The notes: generated by a model from the letters alone, not told the origin. 64,000 nt of DNA from Streptomyces sp. NL15-2K (GCF_030551255.1 NZ_CP130630.1:4693501-4757500); one strand, 5' to 3'; shown: positions 39,522 to 51,199, numbered from the stretch's first letter. Numbers and translations are program-made.

Positions 39522-39579
39522 TTGGGTACGGCCTTCCTCGCCGAGTAGACTGCTGAAGTTGCTCGGCGAGGGAGGCCGT
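39522..39579 (+). promoter_or_regulatory. rplY promoter with a dyad that straddles the -10
   Basis: A -35-like TTGGGT (39522-39527) and -10 TAGACT (39546-39551) are exactly 18 bp apart. The 18-bp spacer (39528-39545) is one arm of an 18-bp inverted repeat (17/18 match) whose other arm, 39562-39579, starts about 11 bp after the -10. The 16-nt loop contains the -10. It could act as a DNA operator, or as a hairpin in prs read-through transcripts. Confidence 0.55.
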
Positions 39580-39691
39580 TCTCCGTCTTACGGCGGTGGA
39601 TTCGGCGATCCGTTATCGACGCGCTCTTCGTAGCAGGCCGTTCGTGGCCGGGTGACCACGTCCGTTACTGGTTTCTACGAGGAGTGATCAC

Positions 39692-40285
39692 ATGTCCGAG
39701 GTGAAGATCGCCGCCGCGACGCGTACCGAGTTCGGCAAGGGCGCTGCCCGCCGTATCCGCCGCGACAGCAAGGTCCCGGGTGTTCTGTACGGCCACGGTC
39801 TGGACCCGGTGCACCTGACCCTTCCGGGTCACGACCTGCTTCTTGCCCTGCGTACGCCGAACGTCCTGATCGCGCTGGACATCGACGGCAAGAAGAACGA
39901 GCTGGCGATTCCGAAGTCCGTGCAGCGTGACCCGATCAAGGGCTTCCTGGAGCACGTGGACCTGCTGCTCGTGAAGCGCGGCGAGAAGGTCAACGTCGAC
40001 ATCTACGTCCACACCGAGGGTGAGCTGGCGCCGGGCGGTTACCTGCTGGAGCACGTGCTGAACGCGCTGCCGGTGGAGGCCGAGGCCACGCACATCCCCG
40101 AGTCCGTCACGGTCTCCATCGAGGGTCTGGCGGCCGGTGACTCGGTCCTGGCCAAGGACATCCCGCTGCCGAGCGGCACCACGCTGGCCGTCGACGGGGA
40201 CACGGTCGTCCTGCAGATCCTTTCCGCGCAGGCGGAGGAGGCCCCGGAGGGTGAGGCCGAGGGCGAAGAGGCCGCCGAGGCCTGA
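39692..40285 (+). CDS. rplY: 50S ribosomal protein bL25 (general stress protein Ctc type)
   Basis: 197 residues, the long TL5/Ctc form. The N-terminal 5S-rRNA-binding domain begins AATRTEFGKGAARRIRR and VPGVLYGHG. The C-terminal beta domain is present (VNVDIYVHTEGELAPGG, ATHIPESVTVSIEGL), and the protein ends in an acidic EEAPEGEAEG tail. A GAGGAG site precedes the ATG. The product binds 5S rRNA in the large subunit. It is followed by pth, a common pairing. Confidence 0.97.
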   Translation: MSEVKIAAATRTEFGKGAARRIRRDSKVPGVLYGHGLDPVHLTLPGHDLLLALRTPNVLIALDIDGKKNELAIPKSVQRDPIKGFLEHVDLLLVKRGEKVNVDIYVHTEGELAPGGYLLEHVLNALPVEAEATHIPESVTVSIEGLAAGDSVLAKDIPLPSGTTLAVDGDTVVLQILSAQAEEAPEGEAEGEEAAEA

Positions 40286-40360
40286 TCCTCACCTTCGTCG
40301 TTTCGTCAGCCGCTGTTCCCCGTGGGGGCAGCGGCTGGCGCGTATCAAGGAGACATGCAC

Positions 40361-40957
40361 GTGACGACCGATGCCAACGCGCCCTGGCTGATCGTGGGGC
40401 TGGGAAATCCGGGGCCCGAGTACGCCGGCAACCGGCACAACGTGGGGTTCATGGTCGCCGATCTGCTCGCGGAGCGGGTCGGGGGCAGGTTCAAGCGGGC
40501 CGGTAAGGCGCAGGCGCAGGTCGTGGAGGGGCGGATCGGGCCGCCTGGGCCGGCGAACCGGCGGGTGATTCTGGCGAAGCCGATGTCGTACATGAATCTG
40601 TCGGGCGGGCCGGTGAACGCGCTGAAGGACTTCTACAAGGTGCCTGTGGCGAACATCGTGGCCGTCCATGACGAGTTGGACATCGATTTCGGCACGCTGC
40701 GGTTGAAGTTCGGTGGCGGGGACAACGGTCACAACGGGCTGAAGTCGATGACGAAGGCGATGGGGTCCGACTATCACCGGGTGCGGTTCGGGATCGGGCG
40801 TCCTCCGGGTCGTATGCCGGTGGCGGATTTCGTGCTGAAGGACTTCTCGTCGGCGGAGCGCAAGGAGTTGGACTACTTCGTGGACCGGGCGGCGGATGCC
40901 GTGGAGTGCCTGGTGATCGAGGGGCTGGAGCGGGCGCAGGGGACGTACAACTCCTGA
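40361..40957 (+). CDS. pth: Peptidyl-tRNA hydrolase
   Basis: 198 residues. GTG 40361 was chosen because AAGGAG sits 8 nt upstream; the in-frame ATG at 40355 is only 2 nt from it. Active-site motifs are complete: [19 protein letters not shown] with the catalytic His, [16 protein letters not shown] with the Asp, and [13 protein letters not shown]. It releases tRNA from prematurely dropped peptidyl-tRNA. Only 24 bp separate its stop from the convergent end of the caspase-STAND gene, marking the edge of that accessory unit. Confidence 0.98.
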   Translation: MTTDANAPWLIVGLGNPGPEYAGNRHNVGFMVADLLAERVGGRFKRAGKAQAQVVEGRIGPPGPANRRVILAKPMSYMNLSGGPVNALKDFYKVPVANIVAVHDELDIDFGTLRLKFGGGDNGHNGLKSMTKAMGSDYHRVRFGIGRPPGRMPVADFVLKDFSSAERKELDYFVDRAADAVECLVIEGLERAQGTYNS

Positions 40958-40981
40958 GGGTGCGCACAGCGTCGGACGTGG

Positions 40982-43900
40982 TCAGGTGGGGGGCAGGTAG
41001 GCCGCGAGGCTGGTCTGGATGTCTTCCGTGGCGTCGGGGTGGGCGGCGAGCCAGCGGTCGGCCTGGGTTCTGACGTCGGGGTGGCGGGGGGCGGCGGAAT
41101 CGTAGGCGGCGAGCGTCCGCAGGACGTGTTTTGCTCTGCGTCGGGGTGCGTGTTCGCGTAGCCAGGCGAGTGCCACGGGGAGGACGTCGGGGTGCGGAGG
41201 AGGAGTCCTCCGCAGGCTGATCAAAAGGTGTTCCAGGAGGTATCCGGCGGTCTGGCTGGTGCCGTGCGGTGACCGGAGCTGGTTCATCGAGTGCTCGATC
41301 GTGGCCAGGCGTGTGCCGTGCGGGGGGTTGCGTAGGTCCAGCAGCGCGACAAGCAGGTTGCCCGCCCTTTCGTTGGGGGCGTAGGCCTTCAGCCAGTCGA
41401 GTGCGGCGCGCACCAGGTCGGGGTCGGGGTTCTCGTCGTCCGCACAGTGGGCCAGGAGTCTGCGGAGCACTCGGTTGTCGCTCGGCAAGGGGTGGTCGAG
41501 GTCGAGTCTGTTCCTCGCGCACCGGGCGGCGGGGGGCCAGATGTCCGGGTATTTCAGGCTCGTGCTCAACAGCAGATCCAGGAGGCTGTTCTCTTCGTCG
41601 GCGGTTTCCTGTGTGCGGTCGCGTGCGGCGAGCCGGGCCTGGACCGCCTCGAGCACTGCCCGGGCCCCGTCGTCGCCGAGTTCGTCGGCTTTTCTGAGTG
41701 CCTTTTCCAGGACTGGGAGGGCCTTGTCATGGGTGGGGCAGGCGCGGACCCAGTGCAGGGTGAGGCGGGTGAGCGTCGTCGTGTCGAGGTCGTCGGGGAC
41801 GGTTTTGCGGGCGGAGCGGAGGGCGTCGAGTACGTAGACGGCTCTGTCGCTGTCGCCGTTCTTCGCCAGCCAGCGCAGCGCCCGATCGACGCCGGCCTTG
41901 ACGGCGTCCGAGTTCTGGCCGTGGAGCACGCGGTAGAGGTAGGGGGCGATGACGAAGGAGGCCTGGGGGTCCTGGGGGTGGGCTTCGAGCCAGGTGCGTG
42001 CGTGCCGGAGGATGTCGTCCTGCTGGTCACCGCGCAGGCCGTTCATTCGCAGGAGTTCTTGCAGGACGAAGCTGTCGTCCAGGTCCGTGTCCGGGGTGGT
42101 GGGCATGCGTGCGAGGACCGCTTCCGCCGCCTTCTGCCGCTGCTCTTGGTGCATGTCGCTGGTGCGGGCGATGAAGGGGCCCAGGAGCTGCCGGTCCCAT
42201 GTCCGGTTGGCCGTGAGCCAGGTGAAGGTGGCGGAGACGGCGATGTCGGTGACGCTGGGGTGGTCGGGGTCGGTGGTGGTGCTGTCCCGGTACTTCAGGA
42301 GGTGGCGCAGGACGAAGGTCGCCGTCGGCAGGAGCGGGTGCCGTTCGAGCCAGGCGAGTGCGGCTGCGACGCTGTCCGGGGCGGATTCGGGGGCGGCCGT
42401 GAGGGTGGCCTCGTGGAGCAGGGGGGCGAGGACGAAGGAGGCGTCGTCGTCCAGCCCGTTCTTCGGGTCGGAGAGCCAGGTGTGGGCGTACCGCACTGTT
42501 CGGCCGACGGTGTCGGGGTGCAGGTCAGGGGTTTTGAGCAGGGCTTTCAGGACGTAGCTGGCGTCGGTGCTGTCGCTGCGGCAGTGCAGCCAGGTGAGGG
42601 CGAACGCGGCGATGGGGTCGACGCGGGGCAGGTGGGGGCTGGGGAGGGCCGCTGTGTAGAGGTAGGTGGCCTGGTCGTGGGTGCCGTATTTGGTCAGCCA
42701 CTCGTGGGTGGCTTTTGCCAGTCGGGCCCGGTCGGTGGCGGGGATGTGCTCGGTGCGGTGGAGGGTGGTGAGCAGGCGTCCGGTCGCGAGTTCCTGGCTG
42801 AGGTCGTCGGCGAGTTGCACGGCGGTGTGGGCGGCGTGAGCGGCGATGTCGGGGCGGTGTCCGGTGTGGCGCAGGAGGGTGCGCAGGCGGACGCGGCCTT
42901 CGCGCGTGGTGCCGTGCCGGTCGAGCCAGGTGCGGGCGGGGGCGGCGACGTACCGCTCGTAGTCGTCGGTGGGGCGGTCGGGGCCGATGGTGGCGCGGGC
43001 GAGGGCGTTGATGAGGTGGATGGCGTCGGGGTCCTGGTCGGCGTGCCGATCGAGCCATTCCTGGGCGGCTTCGAGGAGGGCGGTGGGGGCACGGCCGCAG
43101 TTGAGGGCGGCGCCCGTGAGGAAGGTACGGATGCGAGTGGGGTCGGCTCCCTCCAGCCAAGGGGTGACGAGGGTGTGCCATCGGTCGACGACTGCTCGGC
43201 GCCAGGGGGTGGCGGAGATCATCGCCAGGAGGGTGGACATGCCTTCGACAGGGTTGTCGCGGAACAGGCCGAGGACGGTTGCGGTGTTGGCCCCCAGCCA
43301 GGTGGCGCAGGCTCGGGCGAGTTCCCGGTGGTGGGTGTCCTCGAGGTCGGAGCCCCAGCGGTCGAGGTGCTCTACGGCGCGGTGCAGGGAGCGTATGTCG
43401 CCGCGGAGGGCGTTCAGGAACTGTGGGGGGATGTCCGGGGCGAAGGTGTAGTGGTCGGGAAGGCAGGTCTGGCTGAGGAAGAGGTCGGTGACGATGTCGT
43501 GGAAGGTGTCGAGGGTCTCTTCAGGCTGCTCGGCCGCGGTGACCAGCCATCCGTGTGATTTGAGACGGGCGACGACCCATGCGCCGGTGACGCCGGGGGT
43601 GTTCGTGTGGTGGTGCAGCAGGGTGTCGGCGGCCTGTTCGACGGCGTCGCGGGTGTGGACGCAGGCGAGGGTCGCGGCGGCCGCGGCGAGGAGTTCCGCA
43701 CGGTCGGATGCCGCGCCGAATTCCTCTCCGGTGCGATTCACGAACCAGCCGATGAGGGTGTCGGGGCGGGGTGCATCGGTGGCGGAGGGGTCGAGCCGTC
43801 GGGCGTCGGCCAGTCGCTCGAGTTCGAGGGCGAGCAACAGGGCGAGGATGGGGCGGGTGGAGCAGAGGGCGGCCATCTTCTCGTCGCCGAGGATGCCGAG

Positions 43901-45298
43901 GGCGTTTTCGGCGACCTTTTCGAAGATGCGCTGGGCGACGGCTTGTTCGCGTTCGTCGTCGTTGCGGAGTTCGACGCGGGTGAAGAGATCCCGGTAGCCG
44001 CGGTTGCCGAGGGTTTCGAGGGCGCCAGGGCGGACGGAGGCGACGCAGGCGATGCGCAGGCCGTGCTCGGCCTCGGTGTGCAGGAGGGCGTTCAGGTCGG
44101 CCAGGTCGAGGTTGCCGTATCTGTCGAGGTAGTCGAGGACGAGGAGGACTTGGCCCTCGGGTCCGACGGCTTCGCGGACGCCGTCCAGGAGTTGTTCGGC
44201 GTTCAGGCCGGCGTCTCGCTGTGGGTGGAAGACCTGCCACTTTTTACTCAGTGCGCGTTGGGCGATTTCGAAGCAGGTGCGGGTCTTGCCGACGCCGGCG
44301 GGACCGGTGAGGAGGACGCCGCGTAGAGGTGCCCCGAAGCCGGTGGAGTCGCTGCTGCCGGTGAGGTCGGCGAGGATGCGGTCGGGGGAGGCTTTGTGGC
44401 GGGGGTCGGGCGGCAGGTAGGGCAGGCCGTTGTCGGTGAGGAATCTGCCCTTGGCGCCGAGCCGGGTGAGGGCCTCGTCGTGGGTGCGCAGCCAGTCGGG
44501 CCGGTTGACGGACGGTGTGGGGCGCAGGCGGGGGCCGGTCCAGTGTTCGTCGTCGATGCTGATGCTTTGGCTGCCCTCGGCGCGCAGGGCCGCGCGGACG
44601 GCTTCGGCGACGTGGGTGAGGTCGGGTGGCCATGCCTGGTGGTCACGGAGTTGGTCGAGGAGGGTGCGGGTGAACAGTCCGCCTTCGGAGCCGCTGTATG
44701 CGGCGCTTCCGGCCTGGGTGGCTTTGAGGGCGATGAGCAGGGTGGGTGGCCTGGGCCGGGGGACGGTGTTGGGGAAACTGTTGATTCCGTGGCCGTGGGC
44801 CATGGCTGTGGAGGGGGGTACGAGGCGGCAGGCGTCGATGAGGAGCACTTTGCGGGCGATGCCGTCGTAGCCGGGGTCGTGGAGCAGGGAGTCGCGCAGG
44901 CTTTTGGTGTCCAGGGCCCAGCTGCCGTCGGCGTACGGCAGGAGTTCGACACCGTCGGGTGGGAGGTGCACGCCGTGGCCGCTCCAGGCGAACCAGAGCA
45001 GGTCGGCCTGTTGGCCGTGCAGGCTGACGAGAGCGTCGCGGACGTCCGACTCGGTGGCGGTCCGCAGTCGGGTGATGCCCAGGTGCCGGGCCTCCTCCTC
45101 GGTGCGGGCGGCGTCGAGGGGGGACACGCACAGGTGGATGTGGTCGGCGGGGACGCCGTTCTCGGTCAGCCACCGTGCGTGGCCGAGTGCGTCGGCGGCT
45201 GCTCCGGGGAGCGGGTTGTGGCGGGTGGCGTACTGTTCGGCGCCGACGAGGACGGCGTGGGTGCGCCGTGGGTCGATGTCGGGGAGGGGCTCGGTCAC
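40982..45298 (-). CDS. Caspase-like/STAND NTPase/helical-repeat protein (putative immune sensor)
   Basis: 1438 residues from GTG 45298 (GGGAAGG 6 nt upstream). Residues 1-230 are a caspase-like (C14) domain: HAVLVGAEQYATRHNPLPGA, AWSGHGV with H108, and VLLIDACRL with C157, spaced as in metacaspases. A STAND/NACHT-type P-loop NTPase follows: Walker A GPAGVGKT at 332-339 (K338) and Walker B VLLVLDYLD (D389). From about residue 640 to the end, at least thirteen helical repeats of roughly 40 residues carry a WL-x-x-H/Y signature (TWLDRHG, EWLTKYG, AWLERHP, TWLEAHP, RWLAKNG, DWLKAYA). Such proteins act as ligand-triggered oligomeric switches. The gene shares a GTGA overlap with an upstream lipase-like gene. 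Anti-phage or programmed-death function is inferred. Confidence 0.85.
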   Translation of the reverse strand: MTEPLPDIDPRRTHAVLVGAEQYATRHNPLPGAAADALGHARWLTENGVPADHIHLCVSPLDAARTEEEARHLGITRLRTATESDVRDALVSLHGQQADLLWFAWSGHGVHLPPDGVELLPYADGSWALDTKSLRDSLLHDPGYDGIARKVLLIDACRLVPPSTAMAHGHGINSFPNTVPRPRPPTLLIALKATQAGSAAYSGSEGGLFTRTLLDQLRDHQAWPPDLTHVAEAVRAALRAEGSQSISIDDEHWTGPRLRPTPSVNRPDWLRTHDEALTRLGAKGRFLTDNGLPYLPPDPRHKASPDRILADLTGSSDSTGFGAPLRGVLLTGPAGVGKTRTCFEIAQRALSKKWQVFHPQRDAGLNAEQLLDGVREAVGPEGQVLLVLDYLDRYGNLDLADLNALLHTEAEHGLRIACVASVRPGALETLGNRGYRDLFTRVELRNDDEREQAVAQRIFEKVAENALGILGDEKMAALCSTRPILALLLALELERLADARRLDPSATDAPRPDTLIGWFVNRTGEEFGAASDRAELLAAAAATLACVHTRDAVEQAADTLLHHHTNTPGVTGAWVVARLKSHGWLVTAAEQPEETLDTFHDIVTDLFLSQTCLPDHYTFAPDIPPQFLNALRGDIRSLHRAVEHLDRWGSDLEDTHHRELARACATWLGANTATVLGLFRDNPVEGMSTLLAMISATPWRRAVVDRWHTLVTPWLEGADPTRIRTFLTGAALNCGRAPTALLEAAQEWLDRHADQDPDAIHLINALARATIGPDRPTDDYERYVAAPARTWLDRHGTTREGRVRLRTLLRHTGHRPDIAAHAAHTAVQLADDLSQELATGRLLTTLHRTEHIPATDRARLAKATHEWLTKYGTHDQATYLYTAALPSPHLPRVDPIAAFALTWLHCRSDSTDASYVLKALLKTPDLHPDTVGRTVRYAHTWLSDPKNGLDDDASFVLAPLLHEATLTAAPESAPDSVAAALAWLERHPLLPTATFVLRHLLKYRDSTTTDPDHPSVTDIAVSATFTWLTANRTWDRQLLGPFIARTSDMHQEQRQKAAEAVLARMPTTPDTDLDDSFVLQELLRMNGLRGDQQDDILRHARTWLEAHPQDPQASFVIAPYLYRVLHGQNSDAVKAGVDRALRWLAKNGDSDRAVYVLDALRSARKTVPDDLDTTTLTRLTLHWVRACPTHDKALPVLEKALRKADELGDDGARAVLEAVQARLAARDRTQETADEENSLLDLLLSTSLKYPDIWPPAARCARNRLDLDHPLPSDNRVLRRLLAHCADDENPDPDLVRAALDWLKAYAPNERAGNLLVALLDLRNPPHGTRLATIEHSMNQLRSPHGTSQTAGYLLEHLLISLRRTPPPHPDVLPVALAWLREHAPRRRAKHVLRTLAAYDSAAPRHPDVRTQADRWLAAHPDATEDIQTSLAAYLPPT

Positions 45299-46551
45299 GC
45301 CTCGCCTTCCCTGAGGATGCCGGCGAGGAGTGTGTGGAGGTCGGGGTTGCTGAAGTAGGCGCTGTGGGAGGCGGGGAAGGGCTGTCCCGATGTGCGCTCG
45401 ATGTCCCTGGCCCGGCCGGGGAAGACCGGCTCGGCGAGGAAGGCGAGCAGGTCGCGCCTGTCGTAGACGTTGGTCCAGGACGGGAAGTGTTCGGGCAGGG
45501 GTTTGCCGGGGTCGAGGCAGGGCAGGGCGCCCAGTTCGTGGAGGTGGGCGGCTTGGGAGCCGACGGTGACTAGGTGGCGTACGCCGGGCAGTTCGTGCCG
45601 GGCGAGCAGGTCGACGGCGGCGACGCCGCCGAGGCTGTGGGCGACGAGCACGACGGGGCCGTGTTGTGCGGCGACGTCGGTCACGGTTTGCCGGATGTGG
45701 GTGCGCAGTCCGTCGCCTCGGGCGAGGTATTTGAGGATGTCGCCGGCTTTGGGGTGGGCCTTGTCCGTCATGGAGGCGCGTTTCCACATCAGGTAGCGCA
45801 TCCCGCCCAGGTGGGCGAGCACGGTCCAGGTGCCGCCGAGGACGCCGCGTACGGTTCCGCCGCCGAGGGCCTGGGTGAGGAGGCGGACGGCCTCGTCGCG
45901 CTGTGCGGGGGACCAGGGCGGGGGGCTGCCGTCGCGGATGGCGCCACTGAGCAGGTGGGCGACGACGGCGGTGGCGACGGCGGTGGGCAGCTCCCCTGCG
46001 GGCAGGCCGTGGGTGAGGGCCTCCTGGCCGGCGGAGCTGTCGAGGACGGCGGTCATGGCGTCGGTGAACTCAGCGCGTGCGCCGGCCACGTCGAGGAGCG
46101 CGGCGAGATCGGCCGGTGGTTCGGCGGCGAGGGCGCGGGCCTGGTCGGCGAATCCGGGGCGGGGGCGTTCGTACAACGCCCGGGCGATGTCGGCCTGGTC
46201 GTCCGGCGCCGGTGGGCGCAGGGGTGTGAGGGGGGCGTCGTAGAGGACGCCCCAGATGTTGGCGGCCTCGTCGTCGGGGGGCAGGTCGGCGGACGTTTCC
46301 TCGGACGGTTTCCCGACCGTGGTGCCGGCCGTCGCAGCGGTCGGCTTCGCTGCGGTACGGACGGTCTTTGCCGCGCCCGGTACGGTCGTCCGGCCCTGCC
46401 CCTCGTGCACGCCGAAGACGTCACCCCAGTAGCACTCGTGCACCTTGGTGTCCGGTGCGATGTGCGCGAGCCCCTTGCGTAGTTCGGCTGTGGTCTTGTC
46501 GTAGGCCTTGCGTCTGACCCCGGTGCCGTGGACGAACATCAGCCCGGTCAT
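45295..46551 (-). CDS. Lipase-like alpha/beta hydrolase coupled to the caspase-STAND gene
   Basis: 418 residues from ATG 46551 (GGAG just upstream). The fold is that of PGAP1/lipase-like hydrolases: LMFVHGTGVRRKAY at the N-terminus (oxyanion H-G), nucleophile elbow VAHSLGG with S306, and a C-terminal ASHSAYF with H396 as probable catalytic His; an Asp in NVYDRRDLL may complete the triad. A long insert (about 50-260) separates oxyanion loop and nucleophile. There is no signal peptide, so the enzyme is cytoplasmic. Its stop overlaps the GTG of the caspase gene, implying stoichiometric expression. It may be the effector cleaved or released by the partner; substrate unknown. Confidence 0.8.
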   Translation of the reverse strand: MTGLMFVHGTGVRRKAYDKTTAELRKGLAHIAPDTKVHECYWGDVFGVHEGQGRTTVPGAAKTVRTAAKPTAATAGTTVGKPSEETSADLPPDDEAANIWGVLYDAPLTPLRPPAPDDQADIARALYERPRPGFADQARALAAEPPADLAALLDVAGARAEFTDAMTAVLDSSAGQEALTHGLPAGELPTAVATAVVAHLLSGAIRDGSPPPWSPAQRDEAVRLLTQALGGGTVRGVLGGTWTVLAHLGGMRYLMWKRASMTDKAHPKAGDILKYLARGDGLRTHIRQTVTDVAAQHGPVVLVAHSLGGVAAVDLLARHELPGVRHLVTVGSQAAHLHELGALPCLDPGKPLPEHFPSWTNVYDRRDLLAFLAEPVFPGRARDIERTSGQPFPASHSAYFSNPDLHTLLAGILREGEA

Positions 46552-46678
46552 GCCACTCCCCCCTCGTCCCGCTGTCCTCTCATCTTCCGTGTTTCGCAAG
46601 GAGGTTGAAAGCCCCGTGCTCCGGTCCCTCACCAGTCGGCATTGACTTTCCGACACTCCATGGCCAAGGATCGCCGCC

Positions 46679-47191
46679 ATGCCTGCCACAGCCACCTCCC
46701 CCCGTCAGGCCACCGCCTCTTCCCGCCAGGCCTCGGTCGCCGCGCTGCGGTTCGGGCGGATCGCGGCGATGGGGACGGTCGCGGCGCTGATCCTGATCGC
46801 CGGTGTGTGGGCGTCCTGGGGGACCGCTCAGCACGTGATGCTCACCAAGGGGCGGGAGCGCGGCACGATCGAGGTGACGCGGTGCGGTGAGGAGACCTGT
46901 ACGGGGCCGTACGCGCCGTTGTCGACGGGGTCCACGGCCCGGAAGAGCGTGGTCATCGAGCACACGGCCGCCGTGCGGAAGGGGCAGACGTACAGCGTTG
47001 TGGTGAAGCCGGGCAGCGATGACGTGGTGCGTTCCGGTCCCGCCGGGATCCTCTACGCGTGGGTGCCGCTGGGTGGGGCGTTGCTGCTCGCCTCGGTGGT
47101 GGTGGCGGGCGGGTTGCGGCGGACGCGGGTGGCGTGGGTGATGGCGGGGTCGGGGATCGCGCTGCTCACGGCGGTGTTCGTGACGATGTGA
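46679..47191 (+). CDS. Membrane protein with extracytoplasmic Cys-pair domain
   Basis: 170 residues. One span at about 30-47, then an external domain of about 75 residues with VTRCGEETCTGPY (a C-x4-C pair that could form a disulfide), followed by two spans near 124-145 and 149-168. AAGGA lies 8 nt before the ATG. It resembles small actinobacterial envelope proteins but I recognise no family. It diverges from the hydrolase/caspase unit across a 127-bp gap that must contain both promoters. Confidence 0.65.
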   Translation: MPATATSPRQATASSRQASVAALRFGRIAAMGTVAALILIAGVWASWGTAQHVMLTKGRERGTIEVTRCGEETCTGPYAPLSTGSTARKSVVIEHTAAVRKGQTYSVVVKPGSDDVVRSGPAGILYAWVPLGGALLLASVVVAGGLRRTRVAWVMAGSGIALLTAVFVTM

Positions 47192-47327
47192 GGGGTTTCG
47201 GCGTTCTCAGGTCCTGTGGGGGGGCTTAGTGTTGCCTGTTCGTGATTGACCTGGTCATGGCGTGGGTGGATGCTGAGCCACACCCTCCACATCTTCTGTT
47301 CAGATCTCGAAGATGGACTACTGCCAC

Positions 47328-48104
47328 ATGCGAACCCTTCCCCGCGTCGGCGCCTTTGTCGCCGCCGCCTCGGCCGCTCTGCCGGTCGCTGTTCCGCTTG
47401 CCTCGCTGCTGCTCGTCGCGGGCGCCGCGGCACCGGCCTTCGCCTCCACCGACGACACGTACACCGTGCAGCTGCGGCAGGATCTTCCGCGCACCTCGAC
47501 CACCGATGACGGCGGGGCCCCGCAGGAGTCCTCGGACCAGTGCCCCGGTGTTCCCGCGGGGCAGGACGGCTGGCACTTCGTGCTGCCCGGGAACTCCACG
47601 GACTTCGTCAAGCTGACGGTGACCTTCGAGCCGGGTGGGCAGCAGGTGGTCACCGACTTCGGGCCGCCGTCCGACAAGCACGCCTACGTGGCCTCGGCTC
47701 CGGGGGCGGAGCTGACCTCCGCCGTCGCCGAGGTGAGCGGCGGCGATCTGGAGCTGTTCAACCTCTCGCACACCTGCCCCGCGGCGGACGGCACGACGCC
47801 GGGGACGGACACGCCCGGCGCTTCGGTGGAGCCGACCGCGAGCGCGTCGCAGGAGTCGCCCGACGACACGGTGACGGAGCCCGGCGACACGGTCACGGAG
47901 CCTGGCGGGGAGGAGCCGGCGGGTGCGGTCTCGGGCGGGGCGTCGCCGTCCGCGAGCGTCGCGTCGTCGTCTTCGCCGGGGCAGGGCGGCGGGGGCGATC
48001 TCGCGGAGACCGGCAGCGGTGCTCCGGTCGGTCTGCTGGCGGCGGCTGCGGCGGCGCTGCTGGCCGCGGGCGGCTACCTGGTGTTCCGTCGTCGCAAGGC
48101 CTGA
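47328..48104 (+). CDS. Sortase-anchored surface protein (LAETG)
   Basis: 258 residues from ATG 47328 (ATG 47313 is an in-frame alternative). A signal peptide ends at AAAPAFA. The mature part has two cysteines (DQCPG and SHTCP), then a Thr/Ser/Pro/Glu-rich spacer with repeated DTVTEPG. The C-terminus is a sortase signal: LAETG, a hydrophobic helix (LLAAAAAALLAAGGYLVF) and RRRKA. LAXTG is the motif of Streptomyces class E sortases, so it should be linked to peptidoglycan. Function of the exposed domain unknown. Confidence 0.88.
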   Translation: MRTLPRVGAFVAAASAALPVAVPLASLLLVAGAAAPAFASTDDTYTVQLRQDLPRTSTTDDGGAPQESSDQCPGVPAGQDGWHFVLPGNSTDFVKLTVTFEPGGQQVVTDFGPPSDKHAYVASAPGAELTSAVAEVSGGDLELFNLSHTCPAADGTTPGTDTPGASVEPTASASQESPDDTVTEPGDTVTEPGGEEPAGAVSGGASPSASVASSSSPGQGGGGDLAETGSGAPVGLLAAAAAALLAAGGYLVFRRRKA

Positions 48105-48119
48105 TCCACGGCATGACGG

Positions 48120-48152
48120 TGCCCCCCGTGCTCGTACGGAGCACGGGGGGCA
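48120..48152. terminator. Bidirectional 14-bp hairpin between LAETG gene and ppc
   Basis: Arms 48120-48133 and 48139-48152 (TGCCCCCCGTGCTC and its complement) pair perfectly with a 5-nt loop. The hairpin lies between convergent stops at 48104 and 48168 and can serve both. Confidence 0.88.
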
Positions 48153-48167
48153 TTCTCATGTGCGGGA

Positions 48168-50909
<2,742 letters not shown>

Positions 50910-51106
50910 AGGTGCGGCTCCTTGCAGTGTTGAAGCTCGTCCGGGAGGGAACCCGGAGGGCGGTCGGGCGGCTGTCACCGCATACGGGACCGGACATCCG
51001 GGAAGAAATCAGAGCGGACCGCGCTGTCCGACCGACTCCAGGATAGGTGTCCGTGCGGACGCGCAGGCTTTCGGGCTCTTGCCGCCGGACGCCGCGCTGC
51101 CATACT

Positions 51107-51133
51107 TACGATGCCGTAGGTTACGGAACCGTA
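51107..51133 (+). promoter_or_regulatory. Palindromic TACGG/CCGTA operator array upstream of desaturase-tetR
   Basis: TACGATGCCGTA (51107-51118) is followed by the perfect 12-bp palindrome TACGGAACCGTA (51122-51133). The middle half-sites also form CCGTA-GGT-TACGG. The array lies 67 bp before the desaturase ATG, in the 290-bp gap (50910-51199) shared with ppc; no gene is present there. The natural candidate ligand is the TetR encoded at 52207. Confidence 0.75.
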
Positions 51134-51199
51134 GGAAGTACCGCACGGTTTTCCCGGCCCCGGCATCTGTCTCAATCCAAGACCCCACAGGGGACGCGC

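Noticed and set aside
41447..43558. A 703-codon plus-strand frame opposite the caspase-STAND gene
   Set aside because: It is Gly/Val-rich with no motif, lies entirely inside the minus-strand coding region, and lacks a plausible ribosome-binding site.
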